A stretch of DNA of 64,000 nucleotides from CAYJBH01 sp964368625 (GCA_964368625.1 CAYJBH010000007.1:1-64000); one strand, 5' to 3'. Numbered from the stretch's first letter, positions 52,573-62,441 are shown. Program-made: numbers and translations. The notes: a model not told the origin generated them from the sequence alone.

Positions 52573-53804
52573 CCTGTTATCCTGTAAATGTTAGATTCAT
52601 ATGGACGGAGCACCGAGGTAAAGTCGCCGTAACTACAGTAGAGAGGTGTCATTCTAATAATTTCACCGCGACGGCTTATAGGGTGCTCTGTGAGGTTGCA
52701 TTCTATAAAGTATCGCTCATCGCGATATTGCCTAAAGTAGGCGAAATAATCCTTAGCTCTTTTAAAAACAGGTATAAAATCTCCGTAAACCAACCCCTTG
52801 TTTTCCTTTCGAAGTTCAGTTAAACTTTGATAACAATCTATGGTTCCGCACTCTATTTCATCGTTGGTTGCTGTGGCACATTCTGTTGACAACCCAAGTT
52901 CCTGCCCCTGTTTTATTATCGGGGTTCCTCTCATAGTCATCATTAAAACAGCAAGTAGTTCGGCAACTCTTTCACGGTATAACCATCTAGGTTGAAGACG
53001 GTGTAACATTCTGGTATTAAAATCAAAAGCTATACCGCCCCAACTTGAACCGGGAAGCTGTTGCCACCGCAGGAGATAACGCTTTAAATTATAAAGGGAG
53101 TAAGGCTTTTCAACGTCTCCAATATGTCCAAATACCATGTTTAGTTCGTTGCGCTCTTTTGTGGTCATAAGTTTTGCACGCTCTAACCCAATATTCGGGA
53201 TATATCCGATAGATACAACGCCATTATATTTACCAAAGGTATCGGTATTAAGCCGGCGAAGTTCACTATGTATTTCACCATTATCGGTTGGGCAAACCAC
53301 CACACCATCAATGCCGCAGTTAATCTGATTAATAATTTCATCGTTGTTGTTGGCAGTTACAATAACCTTAATACCATTGTTATGAAGCATTCTGAGAACT
53401 ATGTTAAACTCCTCAACAGTCCAGATAGTTATATCCGGCCAAACAACATCCACCGATAATGACTTTAACTGGGTAATCTTTCTTAAGAGATTATGATAAG
53501 ATGAATCGCAAAACCTATATATAACAGCCTCTTTCCACCATGTTGGGGGACACTCTGCGCTAGTAATATCTAAAAGCTGCTCATCATAATCATTAATAAT
53601 ATCTATATATTGTTCAGACCAGCTTTCATCAAAAAGTGGGGTTACAAGTATTTTAAGCTGCTTTGCTGTTAATTTTTTAAGTCTCTCCCTTTCGATAATT
53701 TTATCGGGCAATCCCTTATCAATAATAAAATCATTAATAATATCATTGGCAAGAGGGTTAGTTAGAAGTTCTTCCAATCGGCTGTCATGGCTATATTTCT
53801 GCAC
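52569..53804 (-). CDS. Degenerate GH13 (alpha-glucosidase-like) protein, probable pseudoenzyme
   Basis: 411 residues against about 550 for GH13 alpha-glucosidases. Family resemblance is clear at WWKEAVIYR (89-97), SLSVDVVWP, KERNELNMVFGHI, and GTPIIKQGQELGL (293-305). The conserved catalytic regions are changed: region I reads VTANNND in place of DxVxNH; region II GIDGVVVCPTD in place of GFRxDV; region III SIGYIPN in place of xGExxG; region IV AFDFNTRM in place of NNHDQPR. The nucleophile Asp, acid Glu and third Asp are thus all missing, as is domain B. The reading frame is intact and coupled to tcdA, so it is probably a non-catalytic binding or regulatory protein. Confidence 0.8.
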   Translation of the reverse strand: MQKYSHDSRLEELLTNPLANDIINDFIIDKGLPDKIIERERLKKLTAKQLKILVTPLFDESWSEQYIDIINDYDEQLLDITSAECPPTWWKEAVIYRFCDSSYHNLLRKITQLKSLSVDVVWPDITIWTVEEFNIVLRMLHNNGIKVIVTANNNDEIINQINCGIDGVVVCPTDNGEIHSELRRLNTDTFGKYNGVVSIGYIPNIGLERAKLMTTKERNELNMVFGHIGDVEKPYSLYNLKRYLLRWQQLPGSSWGGIAFDFNTRMLHRLQPRWLYRERVAELLAVLMMTMRGTPIIKQGQELGLSTECATATNDEIECGTIDCYQSLTELRKENKGLVYGDFIPVFKRAKDYFAYFRQYRDERYFIECNLTEHPISRRGEIIRMTPLYCSYGDFTSVLRPYESNIYRITG

Positions 53805-53831
53805 AATAATTTCCTCCGGTTGAGCTTAAAC

Positions 53832-53876
53832 AAAACTCTCGAAAAGGTAATGATGATATACCTTAACAAGAGTTTT
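53832..53876 (-). terminator. Terminator of the cysK/PH-domain unit
   Basis: Two nested stems: 53832-53839 with 53869-53876 (8 bp) and 53844-53849 with 53859-53864 (6 bp). The left flank reads as a T-rich tail on the minus strand. Confidence 0.7.
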
Positions 53877-53881
53877 TATTG

Positions 53882-54247
53882 CTATAAATCAATCTCGGCG
53901 TCGTTAACACCTATGTCCTGCATATTAATGGTACGCTGTCTCATTCTGTGTTGTTCTGATGTAGAGTGAATAAAATCTTTGATTTCACGGGAATTCTTAA
54001 TATGTTCAAGTTTTAGGGTGGGGTGGGTTACATCGCCGGTATGGCATACTATGCTCCCAAGACCAAATATACGCTCAAACAGACTTGCTGTTAAAGTTAC
54101 ATCCTGAATTTTATACATATAACAATCCGATTCAGTTCGGTTTAAAAAACCTTTTTGAATGGTTAGTGTTTCAGCATCAATTGTGTAAACGGTAAAAGTA
54201 AATGGTAAAGCAAAAAACACCCATCGTTTTCGTTCTCTGTATGTCAT
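53882..54247 (-). CDS. Bacterial PH-domain protein (bPH_2-like)
   Basis: 121 residues. The N-terminal 90 residues show the YdbT/YdbS-type PH pattern: TYRERKRWVFFALPFTFTVYTID, then LTIQKGFLNRTESDCYMYKIQDVTLTASLFERIFGLGSI (cut here into shorter recognisable parts: hydrophobic strand, KGFLNR turn, I-x-D-V strand, ERIFG). The C terminus (about 90-121) is charged and helical. No membrane helix is obvious. It follows cysK with 18 bases between them and AAAGGAG before its start. Function unknown. Confidence 0.75.
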   Translation of the reverse strand: MTYRERKRWVFFALPFTFTVYTIDAETLTIQKGFLNRTESDCYMYKIQDVTLTASLFERIFGLGSIVCHTGDVTHPTLKLEHIKNSREIKDFIHSTSEQHRMRQRTINMQDIGVNDAEIDL

Positions 54248-54265
54248 AAATCCTCTCCTTTTTTG

Positions 54266-55174
54266 TTATGTTGAAAATAGTGTTGTACTGAGATATTTTT
54301 CACCCCTATCGGGGAAGATAACAACCATGGTTGCAGATTCTCCGGATTTTGCAATTTCGTCGGCAACGGCAAGTGCTGCATACATTGCCGCCCCGCTACT
54401 CATGCCAACAAAAAGCCCTTCCTTTTCCACTATACTTCGAGCACAATCAAAGGCAGTTTCACTTTCTACCATAACACGGCGGTCGATTTTACTGCTGTCA
54501 TAAAGTGCGGGTACGATAGCTTCCTCCATGTTTTTCAGGCCCTGGATATAGTGGCCCTTAATCGGCTGTGCCTCTACTATCTCGATGCCGGAGTTCTTTT
54601 CCTTAAGTCCGGTTCCAACCCCCATGATAGTTCCGGAGGTGCCAATTGAGGAAACAAAGTGAGTTATTTCACCGGCTGTCTGTCTATATATCTCGCTTGC
54701 AGTTGTTTTATAGTGGGCAAGCTTATTATATCTATTGGTAAACTGATCGGTACAAAAATAGTGTTCGTTTTCGGTGGCCATCTTGTTTTTTACATAACGA
54801 ATAGCACCATCCGTCCCTTCTTCTTGAGGGGTTAATATAACTTTTGCACCAAAAGCCTTTATCATCTGTCTGCGTTCTACCGAGACAGCTTCACTCATAG
54901 CAATTTCAACGGGATAACCCAAAACCTTGCCGATCATAGCGATAGAAATCCCGGTGTTGCCGCTGGTTGCTTCGATGATAGTTTTTCCTTGATGGAGCTC
55001 ACCGTTCTTTTGTGCCTCGAAAAGCATGTGATAAGCTATCCTATCCTTAATGCTGCCGGTAGGATTAAAACCCTCTACCTTAGCGTATATACGTATATCC
55101 TTATGAGGACAGAGATGGTTAATCTTAACAAGGGGCGTGTTTCCTATTGCACTTAAGATACTTCCATGAACCAT
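54266..55174 (-). CDS. cysK: Cysteine synthase (O-acetylserine sulfhydrylase)
   Basis: 302 residues, PLP fold type II. Makes L-cysteine from O-acetylserine and sulfide. Motifs: PTGSIKDRIA (PLP Lys in SIKDR), TSGNTGISIA (substrate loop), and a SIGTSGTIMGVGTGLK glycine-rich phosphate loop. GMSSGAAMYAAL provides the Ser contacting the PLP nitrogen. It lies between a PH-domain gene (downstream) and a lipid kinase gene (upstream), all minus strand. No CymR or T-box element was recognised upstream. Confidence 0.93.
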   Translation of the reverse strand: MVHGSILSAIGNTPLVKINHLCPHKDIRIYAKVEGFNPTGSIKDRIAYHMLFEAQKNGELHQGKTIIEATSGNTGISIAMIGKVLGYPVEIAMSEAVSVERRQMIKAFGAKVILTPQEEGTDGAIRYVKNKMATENEHYFCTDQFTNRYNKLAHYKTTASEIYRQTAGEITHFVSSIGTSGTIMGVGTGLKEKNSGIEIVEAQPIKGHYIQGLKNMEEAIVPALYDSSKIDRRVMVESETAFDCARSIVEKEGLFVGMSSGAAMYAALAVADEIAKSGESATMVVIFPDRGEKYLSTTLFST

Positions 55175-55191
55175 ATCAATCCTACCTCCAA

Positions 55192-56097
55192 TTAATCCTT
55201 AATATTTTGATTTATAACCTCTATTGCATGACGTACAACCTCTATATTTGCAACCTTGTGTGCACCGGCATGTTGTCCGTCGATAGTCCAGTCAATCTCA
55301 TTGTTTGCCTCTATCATTACCTTGGAAGAGGTGAATGCGGTTAAACAATCCACTTCGTTATCTATAGACTCAAGCGACAATAAAACATTAACTATCTTTT
55401 GAATGTCGTTAACATTGTGTGGTCTGCTTATAAGAGTAACTTCAAATCTTCCATCGTCGAGCGATGCAACATCCTTAAACATTTTTCTAAAACCTGCAAC
55501 CGAAACAGTGTTTGTAACCATACAGATAAGATATTCGCCCTCAATAATTCCCCCATCGTGGTGCAATCGTATATGAACCGGGGAAAGGCGCTGTAGATCT
55601 TTTAGTCCCTCTATAATATAGGCGGCGGGGCCTAAAATCTGCTTGTTTTGTTGCGGAGTTGAGTAGGTTAAATTGGTGAAAAGTCCAAACGCAGCTGCAT
55701 AAACAAAGGGGCGGGAGTTAAGTTTTCCTATGTCACAGGGCGATCGCTCACCCTCGCAAATAATCTTAGCGGCCTGTAATGGCTGCTTTGGCATACCTAT
55801 AGTATGGCTGAAATCATTAGTTGTTCCACTTGGTATTATTCCTAATATCGGTGGCTTTTCTAATTCCAGTAACCCGGAAGCAACTTCGTTAACCGTTCCG
55901 TCTCCGCCACAACAAATCACATAGTCATAGCTCTCGCCATTAGTCTTTAAAAAATCGGTAGCTTCCCCTATGCCCTGTGTAGGATGAACTTCTACTCTAA
56001 AACCATTTTCGGTAAATAGATTAATTACCGAAAAGAGATTGCTTCCTATTCCACCACGACCTGCGCCGGGATTTATAATCATTAATAGTTTTTTCAT
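55192..56097 (-). CDS. Diacylglycerol/lipid kinase family protein (DagK/YegS-like)
   Basis: 301 residues. The DAGK catalytic motif GGDGTVNEVASGLL is near residue 65, with INPGAGRGG at the N terminus and GTTNDFSHTIG afterwards. The family phosphorylates diacylglycerol, undecaprenol or sphingoid-type lipids at the membrane, recycling lipids from cell-envelope synthesis. It is 17 bases upstream of cysK. The exact lipid is not evident. Confidence 0.9.
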   Translation of the reverse strand: MKKLLMIINPGAGRGGIGSNLFSVINLFTENGFRVEVHPTQGIGEATDFLKTNGESYDYVICCGGDGTVNEVASGLLELEKPPILGIIPSGTTNDFSHTIGMPKQPLQAAKIICEGERSPCDIGKLNSRPFVYAAAFGLFTNLTYSTPQQNKQILGPAAYIIEGLKDLQRLSPVHIRLHHDGGIIEGEYLICMVTNTVSVAGFRKMFKDVASLDDGRFEVTLISRPHNVNDIQKIVNVLLSLESIDNEVDCLTAFTSSKVMIEANNEIDWTIDGQHAGAHKVANIEVVRHAIEVINQNIKD

Positions 56098-56207
56098 AAC
56101 ATTCCAAGCAATAAAAAGTGCTATTATATTATACCAAACTATCTCCGGCCATACAATACGAAAGCAACAAATCTCACAACTATTTCACCGTATAATAATA
56201 CAAATTT

Positions 56208-57989
56208 CTATAAGCCCATCAGGTTCTCGGCAAAATCCTCTGAATCAAGGGTTAATCCGGGATTATAAAAACGGTCGTCCTTTAATGAATCACCGTATCT
56301 ATCATACAACAGTTGTTGTTCGGCAGTGAAACGAATCTTCTTTTCGCCACGAGTATCGAGACCACGGCTTAAACTCTCGTGATGGTAGAGCTGTGCATAT
56401 GGGGTGTAGACATTATATAAACCTAGCTCAAGCAAACGAAGACAGAAATCAACATCATTATAGGCTACGGCAAAATTCTCATCAAGACCGGATAGTTGAC
56501 GATATAATCTGCGTTTAACCATTAAACAGGCACCGGTTACGGCTGAAAAATTGTTTACACAACCTATTCTAAACATATAGCCACTTTTATCTGCGGCAAA
56601 GTATTTATGGCTGTGACCTGCGTATCCGCCTAGTCCAACTATAACACCGCCGTGCTGAAGCCTTCCATCCGGGTACAGTAGCTTTGCACCAACCGCACCA
56701 ACCTCGTCCTGACATGAGAGCCCAAGCATCTCACCAAGCCAACCCGGTGATATAACCTCAACATCGTTGTTTAGCAATAGTATGTGTTCGCCTGTGGCAG
56801 CCATAGCTCCGGTATTGCATATCTTAGAAAAGTTAAAAGCCCCCTCATATTTTACAACAATAAGGTTATTATAGGTCTGTTTTAAATCGTTATACAGCTC
56901 AAAGGTTGCTGCCTGCTTTGAGTTGTTTTCAACAATGATTATTTCAAAGTGCTTATAATCGGTTTTTTGGTAGATTGAGGTAATGCAACGTTCAAGATCG
57001 TATGCGTGGTCGCAGGTGGGAATTATAATCGAAACCTTAACTCCGCTTATAACCTTATATTTAACATGACAGGTAGAGGGGAATAACCCTTTTTCTACAT
57101 CGGCGCGAATTCGACGTCGGTCGAGGCTATCTGCAACAGCTGCCTCACAGCTTTTTTGCACAAATGGCTTTGCCGCGGTTCCACCCGAGGTTGAGCCGGC
57201 ATGAACCCGCCAATAATATAGAATTTTTTTGACATGGTGAAAGCTTGCACCGGCATCATATGCCCTTAAAATTAGGTCGTGATCCTGGCTACCGTCAAAT
57301 TCCGGGCGAAGACCTCCAAGCTTCTTAAATAGTTCACTTTTTATTGCCGAAAGATGGCAGATATAGTTGCATGAGGTTAGATAATGAGGCGAAAAATCAG
57401 GCTTAAAGTGTGTTGCCGTTGGCATTTTATAATCATTTTCGAAAAGTGCTTCATCGGAATAAATATAATCGGCATCAGTTTTTTCATATGCCTTAATAAT
57501 ATGATAAAAAGCATCCTCAGAAAGAATATCGTCATGATCACAAAAAGCATAAAGTTCTCCCGTGGCAAGGGTTGCTGCTGCATTGGTATTGGCACTTATG
57601 CCGCGGTTTTTTACCTTCATGTATCTAATACGAATATCATTTAAAGAGTTTATATATTCACCAACATAGCGATGTTCGGCATCCGAAGCATCGGCGAAAC
57701 ACACCTCAAAAAAACGATAACTCTGTAAAACAATGCTATCACAAAGCTGTTCAAGGTATCTCTCTGGCGTATTATAAAGTGGAACCAATAAGCTAATTAA
57801 CCCTACATCGATTTGTTCACGTTGCTCAACGAGCTCCTCATGATCGGGAATAAATCTTGCGTATCTACTTCTGGTGCGACGCTTTAAAAATCGTGTAAGT
57901 TTTTGCATTGTCATGGCTGGGCCTTCTTCATGTAGACCTTTGAAAAACAGCCCGATTAAAGCCTTAATTCTCAGCAGCTTTTGTGACAT
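56208..57989 (-). CDS. Two-domain family 2 glycosyltransferase
   Basis: 593 residues with two GT-A modules. Module 1 (about 45-280): VSLLVPLYNTPERYLEQL, and AFCDHDDILSEDAFYHI (DxD-like). Module 2 (about 310-560): VSIIIPTCDHAYDLERC, LLNNDVEVISPGWLGEM, KLLYPDGRLQHGGVIVG and YNDVDFCLRL. It has no membrane helix. Such proteins build cell-surface polysaccharides such as rhamnose-glucose polymers. Its ATG overlaps the stop of ychF by one base (TAATG). The acceptor and sugars are unknown. Confidence 0.9.
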   Translation of the reverse strand: MSQKLLRIKALIGLFFKGLHEEGPAMTMQKLTRFLKRRTRSRYARFIPDHEELVEQREQIDVGLISLLVPLYNTPERYLEQLCDSIVLQSYRFFEVCFADASDAEHRYVGEYINSLNDIRIRYMKVKNRGISANTNAAATLATGELYAFCDHDDILSEDAFYHIIKAYEKTDADYIYSDEALFENDYKMPTATHFKPDFSPHYLTSCNYICHLSAIKSELFKKLGGLRPEFDGSQDHDLILRAYDAGASFHHVKKILYYWRVHAGSTSGGTAAKPFVQKSCEAAVADSLDRRRIRADVEKGLFPSTCHVKYKVISGVKVSIIIPTCDHAYDLERCITSIYQKTDYKHFEIIIVENNSKQAATFELYNDLKQTYNNLIVVKYEGAFNFSKICNTGAMAATGEHILLLNNDVEVISPGWLGEMLGLSCQDEVGAVGAKLLYPDGRLQHGGVIVGLGGYAGHSHKYFAADKSGYMFRIGCVNNFSAVTGACLMVKRRLYRQLSGLDENFAVAYNDVDFCLRLLELGLYNVYTPYAQLYHHESLSRGLDTRGEKKIRFTAEQQLLYDRYGDSLKDDRFYNPGLTLDSEDFAENLMGL

Positions 57990-59083
57990 TATACGTTAAA
58001 CCTAAACAATGTTACATCTCCGTCCTGCATAACATATTCCTTACCCTCGCTTCTAACTAGACCTTTTTCCTTGGCAACGCTCATACTCTTGCACTCCATA
58101 AGTGCATCAAACGCAACAATCTCGGCACGGATAAAACCACGCTCAAAATCGGTGTGAATCTTTCCGGCAGCACCTGGCGCTTTAGTACCCTTTTCAATGG
58201 TCCAGGCTCTAACCTCCTGCTCTCCTGCGGTAAGATAGCTAATTAATCCCAGAAGAGAGTAGCTTGCAGTTATAAGCAGATCGAGTCCTGTTGCCTCTAT
58301 GCCAAGTTCCTTTAAGAATTCTGCCTTTTCCTCAATTGGTAGGGCGGCACACTCTGCCTCAAGTTTAGCACAGATGGCAATACACCCACTGCCTTCTTTG
58401 GATGCATGTTCCTTTACCGATGAAAGATAAGGGTTCTCTTCTCCGGAGATTAGTTCATCCTCCGAAATGTTGGCAGCATATATTATGGGCTTTGCCGAAA
58501 GAAGAGGTATTGTTGCAAAAAACTCCTTCTCGTTATCGTTTTCAGGCTCAAAGCTTCTGGCGTTTTTGCCGTCCTCAAGATGGGCACAAAGCCGTTTGAG
58601 CATATCGGCATCCAGTAGAGCAGATTTATCGCCTTTTGCTACTTTTAGCTTATTGGATAACCAGCGTTCGCATAGTTCAAGATCGGCAAGGCATAGTTCA
58701 ACATCAATCGTTTCAATATCCCTAACAGGATCAACACTGCCGTCTACATGAACAACGTCGCCTTCGTCGAAACAGCGGCAAACATGAATAAGCGAGTCTA
58801 CCTCTCTAACATGAGATAAAAACTTGTTTCCAAGGCCTTCGCCTTTTGCTGCACCACGAACAAGACCCGCAATATCGACAAATTCAATAACAGCGGGCGT
58901 GTATTTTTTTGGATTATACATTTCTGCAAGTGCATCAAGTCGTGAATCAGGTACCATCACAACACCTACATTTGGCTCAATGGTGCAAAAAGGATAGTTT
59001 GCCGCCTGTGCACCGGCACCGGTTATGGCATTAAATAACGTACTTTTGCCGACATTCGGCAGACCGAGTATTCCGAGTTTCAT
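57989..59083 (-). CDS. ychF: Redox-regulated ATPase/GTPase YchF (OLA1/Obg-like)
   Basis: 364 residues from ATG 59081-59083 (MKLGILGLPNVGKST), the family's usual start; a longer frame to 59152 has no conserved residues. G motifs: GLPNVGKST, DIAGLVRGA and NISEDEL (the NxxE in place of NKxD gives ATP preference). The C-terminal TGS-like domain ends in EGKEYVMQDGDVTLFRFNV. YchF binds ribosomes and affects stress response. Confidence 0.96.
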   Translation of the reverse strand: MKLGILGLPNVGKSTLFNAITGAGAQAANYPFCTIEPNVGVVMVPDSRLDALAEMYNPKKYTPAVIEFVDIAGLVRGAAKGEGLGNKFLSHVREVDSLIHVCRCFDEGDVVHVDGSVDPVRDIETIDVELCLADLELCERWLSNKLKVAKGDKSALLDADMLKRLCAHLEDGKNARSFEPENDNEKEFFATIPLLSAKPIIYAANISEDELISGEENPYLSSVKEHASKEGSGCIAICAKLEAECAALPIEEKAEFLKELGIEATGLDLLITASYSLLGLISYLTAGEQEVRAWTIEKGTKAPGAAGKIHTDFERGFIRAEIVAFDALMECKSMSVAKEKGLVRSEGKEYVMQDGDVTLFRFNV

Positions 59084-59338
59084 TTTAATTCCAATCATTA
59101 AACTTCTTACTTCTTCAGTTATCATTATAGCAAAAAAGTTAAAAAGGTTCAAGGGAGAGAGGCAAAGAATTTGTTTTTGAATGTTTATATTTTATATATT
59201 ACGACATTATTTTATGTATAACGCATTATAAGCAACAATAACAACGACACAATCTAAATTTTTATCCTAAGGTTAATGTGTTAACAGCATAAGGAAAGTA
59301 CGTTAAAAAGGCAAAAAGAAATGAAATGGAATACATTA
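59084..59338. other. AT-rich intergenic stretch upstream of ychF
   Basis: About 255 bases between the ychF start and the argS terminator. It should hold the ychF promoter on the minus strand; no convincing match, RNA family or ORF was recognised. Confidence 0.4.
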
Positions 59339-59380
59339 AAAAAAGAACTGCCGACCATAAATGGTTGACAGTTCTTTTTT
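59339..59380 (-). terminator. Terminator of argS (works in both directions)
   Basis: Outer 12-bp stem (59339-59350 with 59369-59380) and inner 5-bp ACCAT/ATGGT stem; A6 and T6 arms provide a U tail on the minus transcript. Confidence 0.8.
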
Positions 59381-59458
59381 AGTATTTAAAAAGTCTGCAT
59401 TATTAATAACTATTAATCAGCAAGACTCCACCGGATGTATTGCTTGTCGGTTGTTATG

Positions 59459-61144
59459 TTACATACTGTCTGGTGCAGACACCGAGAGTATCCCCAAAAG
59501 CCTTGCCATAACCTTTTGCGTTGCTATACTAAGGGCAAGACGGTTTTTGGCAAGATAATCCTCTTCGCCTTTAATTCTGCAGTCGGTATAAAATTTATGG
59601 AATGCCGCTGCAAGTGATAGAAGGTACTTAGGAATCATTGAAACATCATAACTTATAGCAGCTGTATCAATAAGTTCAGGAAGCGTGGCTATCTGCATTA
59701 TCAGTTGACGCTCGGCATCGGTATTAAGGTATGAAGCATCTATTTCGTTTGCGCTGGCGGCTGTAATACCTTCCTTTGCAAGGTTGGCAACCATATTTGC
59801 AATTCTTGCATGAGCATACTGAACGTAGTATACTGGGTTTTCACTGTTAGTTTGAACAGCAAGCTCTAGATCAAAATCAAGGTGAGTGCCGGACTCCCTC
59901 ATGTTAAAAAAGAATCTTGCGGCATCTACAGGAACTTCCTGAAGAAGCGTGGTTAAAGTTATTGCCTTGCCGCTGCGCTTACTCATCTTTATAGTTTCAC
60001 CACCGGATACTAATCGAACAAACTGAAAAAGAATAACCTCAAGATCATCTCCGTTGCCGCCGGCGGCCGTTATTGCAGCCTTTAAACGTGCTACATGGCC
60101 ATGGTGGTCAGCTCCCCAAAGGTCGATTGCTGTATCGAATCTTCTTGTATTTAGCTTGTTAATGTGGTAGGCAATATCCGCTGCAAGATAGGTAGGCATG
60201 CCGTTCTGGCGAACCAAAACCTCATCCTTTTCACCGCCACATTTAGAGAAGGCAAAAAAGATTGCCCCATCCTGCTCGTATGCCAGCCCATTTTCCTTAA
60301 TCTTTTGAACGCATTCCATAACAGCACCGCTATCGTGCAGCGTCATTTCGGAGAAAAAGTTGTCGTATTCAATCCGGTATTCGCCGAGAGCCGCCTTTAT
60401 ATCTGCAACATTCTTCGGCAGCGCAAAGGCAACAAGAACATCACCACGGGTTTTCTCATCAGCATTCAGTAATATATCGCCCTTTTCCTTTGCAAACTCT
60501 AGGGCACGCTCGGTTATGTCTTCACCCTGATAACCGTCTTCCGGAAAGGGGTGATCGGAATTAAAGATTTGAAGATATCTTGCAGAAAGCGAGGCGGCAA
60601 ACTTTGCAATTTGATTGCCCGCATCGTTTATATAAAACTCTTTTGTAACATCATATCCTGCCATTTTAAGCAATGCTGATAGGCTGTCACCCAGTGCGCC
60701 ACCACGAGCATTTCCAAGGTGCATTGGCCCTGTGGGATTGGATGATACAAATTCAACATTAATTTTTTTACCTTTTCCGGTCTCAGTATTTCCATATCCT
60801 TCCTTGATTGAATCTACAACTATATCGGTAAAAAAACTATCATCGCAATAAAAATTTAAAAAACCGGGTCCTGCAACGTCACATCGGGTAAAGCCGTTAC
60901 AGGGAAGTGATAGATTGTCCTTAATCACTGTGGCAATTTTCGCCGGAGCAAGCCTAAAGGCCTTAGCTCCGCATAGAGCAAGGTTAGAGGAGAATTCACC
61001 GTTTTTTTGGTCGGCAGGTCTTTCTATCGTAAAATTAGGTATTTCTGCATTCTGTAACTCACCTGCCTCAGTCGCCTTGTTTACCGCTGCAATAAGCATA
61101 TCTTTAAGATGCTCCTGAGCTAATTTAATTCTGTATGTTAACAT
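59459..61144 (-). CDS. argS: Arginyl-tRNA synthetase
   Basis: 561 residues, class I aminoacyl-tRNA synthetase. The HIGH-type motif reads GPMHLGNARGG, and KMSK is present as KMSKRSG. The N-terminal Add1 domain and the C-terminal DALR anticodon-binding domain (HARIANMVANL onwards) are complete. It lies 11 bases after the DUF1934 gene, an arrangement typical of Firmicutes. No T-box leader was recognised in front of this unit. Confidence 0.96.
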   Translation of the reverse strand: MLTYRIKLAQEHLKDMLIAAVNKATEAGELQNAEIPNFTIERPADQKNGEFSSNLALCGAKAFRLAPAKIATVIKDNLSLPCNGFTRCDVAGPGFLNFYCDDSFFTDIVVDSIKEGYGNTETGKGKKINVEFVSSNPTGPMHLGNARGGALGDSLSALLKMAGYDVTKEFYINDAGNQIAKFAASLSARYLQIFNSDHPFPEDGYQGEDITERALEFAKEKGDILLNADEKTRGDVLVAFALPKNVADIKAALGEYRIEYDNFFSEMTLHDSGAVMECVQKIKENGLAYEQDGAIFFAFSKCGGEKDEVLVRQNGMPTYLAADIAYHINKLNTRRFDTAIDLWGADHHGHVARLKAAITAAGGNGDDLEVILFQFVRLVSGGETIKMSKRSGKAITLTTLLQEVPVDAARFFFNMRESGTHLDFDLELAVQTNSENPVYYVQYAHARIANMVANLAKEGITAASANEIDASYLNTDAERQLIMQIATLPELIDTAAISYDVSMIPKYLLSLAAAFHKFYTDCRIKGEEDYLAKNRLALSIATQKVMARLLGILSVSAPDSM

Positions 61145-61155
61145 CCTTACCCCGT

Positions 61156-61599
61156 TTATTGAATTTCATCGTTATTTTTTGCCTGTTTCACTGTAATGTC
61201 TACCGTATTACTGCTGATGTTGTTGGAATTAACATCAACGTCGTAGCAGAAAAGCAATCGGCCGCCCTCATCGTTGAGGGTGTTAATTATGTTATTTCCG
61301 CTTATTCCAAGCGAAAGAGCACCAAACCCGGTTTCATAATGGCAGATATGTCTTTTACCGGATTCAATGCTAAGCTGGGAGTTAGCCTTGCCGAATCTAA
61401 TCATGGTAACTATACCACTCTTATCCACCTTAACGGTTGTAGTGCTTCCATCATAGCCGGTGGCCTCGGTTTCCTTATATGTTATAAAATAACTTCCGTT
61501 TTTAAGGCGATAGCTCCCTCTCGTCATTAGGGTAACCGAGTTCTCATCATCCTGAGTTTTTTGCGTACCCTCTATCTTAATCATGTAATCTTCGTTCAT
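61156..61599 (-). CDS. DUF1934 (YwiB-like) beta-barrel protein
   Basis: 147 residues, rich in beta strands, with the DUF1934 pattern GSYFITYKETEATG followed by TVKVDKSGIVTMIR and the end LLFCYDVDVNSNNISSNT. Homologues of B. subtilis YwiB are typically encoded immediately upstream of argS, as here. No enzymatic function is known. Confidence 0.85.
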   Translation of the reverse strand: MNEDYMIKIEGTQKTQDDENSVTLMTRGSYRLKNGSYFITYKETEATGYDGSTTTVKVDKSGIVTMIRFGKANSQLSIESGKRHICHYETGFGALSLGISGNNIINTLNDEGGRLLFCYDVDVNSNNISSNTVDITVKQAKNNDEIQ

Positions 61600-61643
61600 C
61601 TTATTTTTCTTCCTTTCGATGCGAAAACATTCGCTTTAGCTTA

Positions 61644-62441
61644 TTAAATATCATCGGTTGCAACAGTTATAGGGGTTATATCATGCCCAATAAATAGCCT
61701 TGCAAGCTCGGCAAATTGCTGCGGGAGATCCGAAACAAGGTAGCTAATACTACCACCGGATTTTCTATCAGTAGTCATATTATTTTCTGCAAGAAAATTT
61801 GCAGTATACCCTGCCGCTTCAGCACCGCTATCTATTAGGGTAACTCCTTTGGTAATCTTTGAGAGTATCGGAGCTAACAATGGATAATGGGTGCAACCAA
61901 GAATAAGGGTATCTATCTCTCTTTGCAAAAGAGGTTTTAGATATTGTTCAGCAACAAGACGGGTTACCTCGTTATCAGTCTGAACAAACCCTGCTTCAAC
62001 CAACGGTACAAAAAGTGGGCAGGCTGCCTCTATTGCCTCTGCAGAATATTTTTTAAGTTCGACCTTATAAGAAGCAGAATTAATGGTTGCAGCGGTAGCA
62101 ATTACGCCTACCTTTTTATTTTTTGTTGCCTTTACTGCTGCAATAACAGCAGGTTCAATAACTCCGCGAATGGGAATATCGGTTTCCAATTGATTAATAT
62201 CAACTACAGAGGATACAGTTCCACAGGCGATCAACACATATTTAATATCATATCTCTTGAGAAGCGCTATATCCGACTGTGCAAACTTTTTTAAAATGTC
62301 ACGGCTACGGTTTCCGTAGGGTACCCTTGCAGTATCTCCAAAATAGATAACATCTTCATTTGGCATTAATTGATGGAGAACACGAAGCGCGGATAATCCA
62401 CCGAGACCACTGTCAAAAACCCCAATCGGGCGGTTATCCAT
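61644..62441 (-). CDS. murI: Glutamate racemase
   Basis: 265 residues. Produces D-glutamate for peptidoglycan. The two catalytic Cys are in IACGTVSS (about residue 73) and LGCTHYPLL (about 183), with FDSGLGGLS at the N terminus. The start overlaps the end of ddl by 8 bases, so both cell-wall precursor genes form one operon. Confidence 0.95.
   Translation of the reverse strand: MDNRPIGVFDSGLGGLSALRVLHQLMPNEDVIYFGDTARVPYGNRSRDILKKFAQSDIALLKRYDIKYVLIACGTVSSVVDINQLETDIPIRGVIEPAVIAAVKATKNKKVGVIATAATINSASYKVELKKYSAEAIEAACPLFVPLVEAGFVQTDNEVTRLVAEQYLKPLLQREIDTLILGCTHYPLLAPILSKITKGVTLIDSGAEAAGYTANFLAENNMTTDRKSGGSISYLVSDLPQQFAELARLFIGHDITPITVATDDI

Noticed and set aside
59084..59458. tRNA or T-box leader near argS
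   Set aside because: No cloverleaf and no T-box core seen on either strand; the only structure is the terminator.
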